From Aspergillus flavus (Eukaryota; Ascomycota; Eurotiomycetes; Eurotiales; Aspergillaceae): a stretch of 64,000 bases of DNA. The position numbers were made by a program, and so were the translations under genes. The stretch covers positions 2,294,001 to 2,358,000 of the forward strand of contig NC_092403.1 of NCBI RefSeq assembly GCF_009017415.1, in the 5' to 3' direction. Shown here piece after piece: positions 58,670 through 64,000 of this stretch. The notes beneath the pieces were generated by a model. That model worked only from the letters and a program-made list of their open reading frames with translations, was not told the origin of the DNA and did not search any database. How positions within the stretch are numbered: position 1 is the first letter of the stretch; every line of letters starts with the position of its first letter.

Positions 58670-59554
58670 TTACAAGTTAGAAGCTCTCCACTTCGGTTTC
58701 CGTTTCTCCACAAATGCTCTCACGCCTTCGTGAAAATTCTCCCCGGCCATGAGCTTAGGGTACCACCGGTCTACCAAGGCGGTACTACCTTCTTCCACAC
58801 TGGCAATCTCCCACGCGTAATGGAGACCCTCCATCGTAACGCGGATGCTGTCCGGGCTATTCTTCGCAATGGCGCTTGCGATCTCCACTGCCGTGGCTAC
58901 TAGCTGACCATGCTCCACCACGCGATTCACCAACCCCCAACGCTCTAGCTGCGATGCAGGGAAAGTCAGACCACTCAGTGCAATCTCCGCAGCTCGCTGT
59001 TTGCCCAGCACCCGAACCAACCGAGGCAGAGAGCCTGCAACAGCAGCAATTCCTCGTTGTACTTCGGGAAGCCCGAAGGAAGCTCGCTCACTGGCGACGA
59101 CAATATCGCAATTGACTATCATCTCAAATCCGCCTCCGAGACAGTATCCGTTGACGGCGGCGATAATTGGCTTTCCTCCTCGCCGGCGAGGGAGCCCGGC
59201 CAGTCCGGGTGCTGTCATTTCATTCGTTTCACCGCGCGCATTGAGTTCGTTCCATTCTGTAGGAAGAGGTTAAATCGATGAGCTACAACAATGACAAAGA
59301 GGTGAAGTGTAAGGACAGTTGGCACCTTTGAGATCAGCTCCGGCGCAAAAGGATTCTCCCGTTCCTGTGATTATTGCCACCTGGAGAGTAGACTCCTGAT
59401 CGAACCAATCCCATAGTCGCTGTATCTCGGCGCTCGTAGCGAGCGGTATGGAATTGCGCTGCTTTGGCCGGTTGAGTGTGAGGAGGAGAATGTTCGGAGC
59501 AGGGAATGAGACTAGACAGCCCTGGACTGGTGGATGCTGCATCTCTATCGACAT
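58670..59554 (-). CDS. sidH: Anhydromevalonyl-forming enoyl-CoA hydratase/isomerase SidH
   Basis: Two exons (59554-59326, 59256-58670) with a 69-nt intron give 271 aa. Crotonase-fold marks are LLTLNRPKQRNSIP, the oxyanion loop GESFCAGADLKEW (completed across the splice), AAVNGYCLGGGFEM with its second oxyanion glycines, and CDIVVASERASFGLPEV with the usual active-site region. SidH converts mevalonyl-CoA to anhydromevalonyl-CoA for the TAFC siderophore. The protein ends SNL, a weak type 1 peroxisomal signal; SidH is peroxisomal in A. nidulans. The intron donor GTGCCA is non-standard but required for frame. It is divergent from sidF over 367 bp, so the two are probably co-regulated. Confidence 0.95.
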
Positions 59555-59921
59555 TGTGTATTAATCTATAGACGAATATATCTCGGGGCGGGGAAGAGGA
59601 AGTATGTGCTCCGTAGTGTTCGTAGCGAGTGGCTTTACCACGTTTTAAGTAAAGGAGCCCCCGGTACAGTAAAGAAATAATATCTTGGCCAGCTTCACAT
59701 GGACCAATGCACAATTCTAGCCAAAGCTCCGGCTTTCTTGTGCTCGGCTTTCCGTATAGTGTAAACTTTCTCCACTTAACCGTCCCTGGGCCTCGGAGTT
59801 ATCTCTCTCCATGTCTTATATATACCAGGCCCAGATCCTTGCGCTTTGAGAGCCACTGTCCTCATTACAAATGCTCAATTGCTCAGATATAAACCAGGGC
59901 AACCTTCATATTCACGCAAAA
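59555..59921. promoter_or_regulatory. Bidirectional sidH/sidF promoter
   Basis: This 367-bp spacer holds a CCAAT box (59704-59708), an AGATAA motif on the minus strand (59799-59804) and a TTATATATA core-promoter-like stretch (59815-59823) before sidF. CCAAT-binding complex plus HapX activates, and SreA represses, siderophore genes in Aspergilli. Confidence 0.6.
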
Positions 59922-61346
<1,425 letters not shown>

Positions 61347-61550
61347 CTTTAGACTTCTTATGGAAGCGAATAGTCTTATATAATTTGTGATATGCATATA
61401 CGCGTTATGGATTATTTTCTCATGCTACTGTGATACTATGGTCTATGCTTTGGTCCATTGCTGTAAAGTCAGAGGGATGCTGTAGGGATTATGCTTGTTT
61501 ATTCAATGAATAGTGACAATGAATAGGCAAAGGGAAGGGCGGTTCGGCAA

Positions 61551-61559
61551 ATCAGATAA
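61551..61559 (+). promoter_or_regulatory. SreA-type GATA site
   Basis: ATCAGATAA, exact consensus, 205 bp after the sidF stop codon. Confidence 0.5.
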
Positions 61560-62054
61560 GGAAAAACCGAACTGATAATCGGTTAGACAGTTGAACCCCT
61601 CGCGAATGATCCGATTATATTCCAGGCGGATACGCCAAGCAAGCAAGTCCTCTTGCCCAGGAACTAGTGGATTGTTAAGCGAGAGGTCAGATTTTTCTTT
61701 GTTTAAACACCTAGGATCTCGCTGCGTTCGGCTTTGTTATTCGAAATCGGCATCTAGCTACCAGGGCAGATATGTAAATCAATTACTGCTTTGGATAGGG
61801 CTACAGTAAACACCCTGTTTACCCAGAGCAACGGGTATAGGTGGGCCAGCTGTCAATGTCGATGATCGAGCAAAGATACCGGACTAGAGTTACCTACTTT
61901 ACCGGAACTCGGGTGTACGAGCGGAAGCGAACTAACCTCCGATCGCTTGTGAGAGAAAACAAAAAACAAAAAAGGATATTGCAAACCTAAATAAAAGTGC
62001 AGGTTACACCCGCCAAGGCCACCAATCGGAACATTGACGCGGCCTATCAATCTA

Positions 62055-62063
62055 ATCAGATAA
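62055..62063 (+). promoter_or_regulatory. SreA-type GATA site
   Basis: ATCAGATAA, exact consensus. Its start is 13 bp from that of the next site. Confidence 0.55.
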
Positions 62064-62065
62064 TT

Positions 62066-62076
62066 TTATCAGATAA
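62066..62076. promoter_or_regulatory. Overlapping two-strand SreA-type site
   Basis: TTATCAGATAA contains the consensus on both strands (plus 62068-62076, minus 62066-62074). A CCAAT box begins 8 bp downstream, at 62084. Confidence 0.55.
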
Positions 62077-62118
62077 GCTAATACCAATGGAGCATCGACC
62101 TCCGAATCCCTGAAACAA

Positions 62119-62361
62119 ATGTCTCTCGCCGAGACTCTAGACTGCTCTAGTAAAAACATTCGACCCCAGTTATCCGCCGAACTTCATTCCGGTTTTTATT
62201 CCCTCATCGAGTCAATGATTGGCGAGCGGGACGTTCCGACCAGACTTGCACCTCTCCGCATCCTGTTTTGGTTCGGTGTGGTGGGTATTGGGAGAAGAAT
62301 TTATCTGATCCGTGATTTAGTGGGATGCTTTGTTGTGGACCGGGTTTTTGTTGTTGGGTGA
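62119..62361 (+). CDS. Small ORF beside the GATA cluster
   Basis: An 80-codon frame starting MSLAETLDCSS lies 43 bp after the double GATA site. It includes a hydrophobic stretch (LFWFGVVGIGRRIYLI) but matches no family that I know, and one GATA motif falls inside it. It could be chance, or the 5' remnant of a lost siderophore gene. Confidence 0.22.
   Translation: MSLAETLDCSSKNIRPQLSAELHSGFYSLIESMIGERDVPTRLAPLRILFWFGVVGIGRRIYLIRDLVGCFVVDRVFVVG
62301..62309 (-). promoter_or_regulatory. SreA-type GATA site
   Basis: TTATCTGAT, the reverse complement of ATCAGATAA, an exact consensus match inside the small open frame. Confidence 0.45.
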
Positions 62362-62404
62362 CTTTTGTGACTGGGGTTGTTGCCTATTGTGGTGGGTTAG
62401 TTTG

Positions 62405-62413
62405 ATCTGATAA
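62405..62413 (+). promoter_or_regulatory. SreA-type GATA site
   Basis: ATCTGATAA, exact consensus, the rightmost of the cluster. Confidence 0.5.
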
Positions 62414-63957
62414 AATCACTCACCTGCTTATTAGGTAAAGAGTCTTTGGTGCCGAAGGAAACGTGGTAGTGGATATTAATACTGAGCCCTAAGATTAGAA
62501 AATACTGTCGATATGAGACTAGCGATGTTGTTGCGGCCGGAATTCAAATTACCATTAATACGGGGTATGCTCAAATGGATACCTGAGCTTACCTTACATA
62601 CAGTACAGTAAAATACACTTTCACATCGTTTTGTTACTTCGGCCCACTTTCGCAAAACCAGGCTCATGCATGTGTGGCAGGCTGGCAGCTTCTTAACCTG
62701 AATACGCTCAAAGTTCGACATGAGAAGTCCAAGAATTACCAGTGGCTACTGCAAGCTTCGGTTACATTCTTGGCTCGCTTGTCTTGTGCTACAATTGGAG
62801 GAATTTCAGTATCATGAAATTTTCACGCACACCCCTCGTCTATGTTACTGCTTCGCTTGGATAAGGCTACAACATTTTATATGCAGGGTTTGAGTTTTCA
62901 GTGTGACACTAAACTGGATAAAATGGGTCATCATGCACGGTCCCTATGTTGAATGCCATGTGCAGATTACTGGTGATGGGATGGAGCGCGACATGGACTT
63001 GCTTGGTGGGATGACTGGAGATATTTTCACATTGGTCTCTCAAAAGGAAGTACATTGCATACCCAACGGCATCAGTCGGAACAAAAACAGTAGAATTTGT
63101 AACGTAATTCTAGCTTGTGTCTTTACGTTAAGACGAAAATGTAGAATAACAACCTTGTAACCTTTCAGGCTTCTCAGTCTCATACTTGTGAGGGGTAATT
63201 CATGCAGGATGTGAATATATGCGTGATCGGCTACAATTTTATTGGCATGTCGGGACCTGCCGCTGATAAGATATATTGAGGTGGGATCCATGATCCTATT
63301 GTAGGCTAGTATGCATCAGGGCTGCATATACGAATGACTGGGCACATGTTCAAGCATCCATGGCATTATTTCCTACTATGTAAACCTCAGGTCCTTGCAG
63401 CAAGCGACGCAGCAGTGTGTTGGTCCTGAGAAAAAACAAAAAAAAAACCTACTCTTCTAATTGTTGAATTCAATATTTGTTTCATCACGGCGAACAGCGT
63501 CGCAAAAGCTGGGCCCATCGTTGCTAACCTTGGGTCTATAGCCCGAATTGGGACTTCGACCGAAGGGTAATCTAATCAGATCCCGACTGCCGCCAGAATA
63601 TCTAATCTGATCTAGTTTCTTAGCGTACCAGTATCCAGACGGTCCTAACCCTAGTCGGCTTCAAAGTCTTTTAGCTTCAATATCAGCATTCGGTGAAATT
63701 CTATGCTCCACTTTTCCGTTACTAGGGCCATAGTATTCTCCGATATACACCTTACACAGCGTAATACATAAGTTACGTCCGTGATACCGCATAATGTGCC
63801 AAGAATAATTGTATTTGCTTTTCATTCACAACCTGCACCTCGTGTCTGGAATCTGCTACCCTGGGTCCATAGGTCGCTTCGGTTCCGATAATATCATCGC
63901 AACCAGAACCAAACCACTCATAGGTGGGTCCGTCGTTTCGAGTCGAACCACCTTCTC

Positions 63958-64000
63958 ATGGAGATATCCACAGCATCCCAACGCCGACGAAAAGCGCAAC
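63958..64000 (+). CDS. Possible start of a gene running off the window
   Basis: The ATG at 63958 opens a frame reading MEISTASQRRRKAQ to the edge. Such a basic N-terminus would suit a DNA-binding regulator, but 14 codons are too few to judge. Confidence 0.25.
   Translation, partial: MEISTASQRRRKAQ

Larger units (their letters stand above)
61347..63957. other. sidF 3' flank with a cluster of iron-repressor motifs, no clear gene
   Basis: About 2.6 kb. SreA-type sites at 61551, 62055, 62066-62076, 62301 and 62405 crowd into 0.9 kb, with a CCAAT box at 62084-62088. A small ATG-started frame (62119-62361) lies among them. The siderophore esterase gene sidJ, found beside sidF in A. fumigatus, is not recognisable here. 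The right part shows only short frames and an A-rich tract near 63430. Confidence 0.6.

Overview
The window looks like nuclear DNA of a filamentous ascomycete, most likely an Aspergillus or a close relative. Genes are split by many 45-130 bp introns with GT-AG ends and CTAAC/CTGAC-type branch sites. Intergenic spaces are short to moderate. The right-hand third carries the triacetylfusarinine C (TAFC) siderophore locus in the gene order known from Aspergilli. All exon structures below were assembled by hand from splice signals and frame continuity; no search was run.

Layout. 1-15.6 kb: the 5' part of an uncharacterised coiled-coil protein gene, a seven-helix fungal rhodopsin-domain protein, a Ure2-type glutathione S-transferase, an F-box protein, porphobilinogen deaminase (HEM3) and a type II membrane glycosyltransferase of the CAP10/GT90 family. 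15.6-19.9 kb: mostly decayed DNA with a broken zinc-knuckle ORF and one gene of an unnamed family. 19.9-32.2 kb: a secreted S10 serine carboxypeptidase, two Zn2Cys6 regulators, a second rhodopsin-domain protein, and a divergent pair of a Dal5-type transporter and a metal-dependent amidohydrolase. This stretch resembles a small catabolic cluster. 32-43 kb: gene-poor and relic-rich, with a broken SRPK-like kinase, three members of the unnamed family across the window (one a pseudogene at 40 kb), and another ORF broken by C-to-T type stop codons.

43.2-61.3 kb is the siderophore cluster. It holds an MFS siderophore importer (mirD-like, 595 aa), a full-size ABC transporter (sitT-like, about 1327 aa), the NRPS SidD (2100 aa, A-T-C-degenerate A-T-C), the enoyl-CoA hydratase SidH (271 aa) and the hydroxyornithine transacylase SidF (451 aa). 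SidH and SidF make and attach anhydromevalonyl to N5-hydroxyornithine, and both end in peroxisome-signal-like tripeptides (SNL and AKL). SidD then condenses and cyclises three units to fusarinine C, and the transporters move siderophore. Exact matches to the iron-repressor (SreA) GATA consensus ATCWGATAA occur in the mirD/sitT intergenic region and upstream of sidD.

The most unusual signal is a dense cluster of the same consensus at 61.55-62.41 kb, beyond the 3' end of sidF, beside a CCAAT box and with no recognisable iron gene next to it. HEM3 also has a GATA/CCAAT composite close upstream, so iron control may link the two ends of the window.
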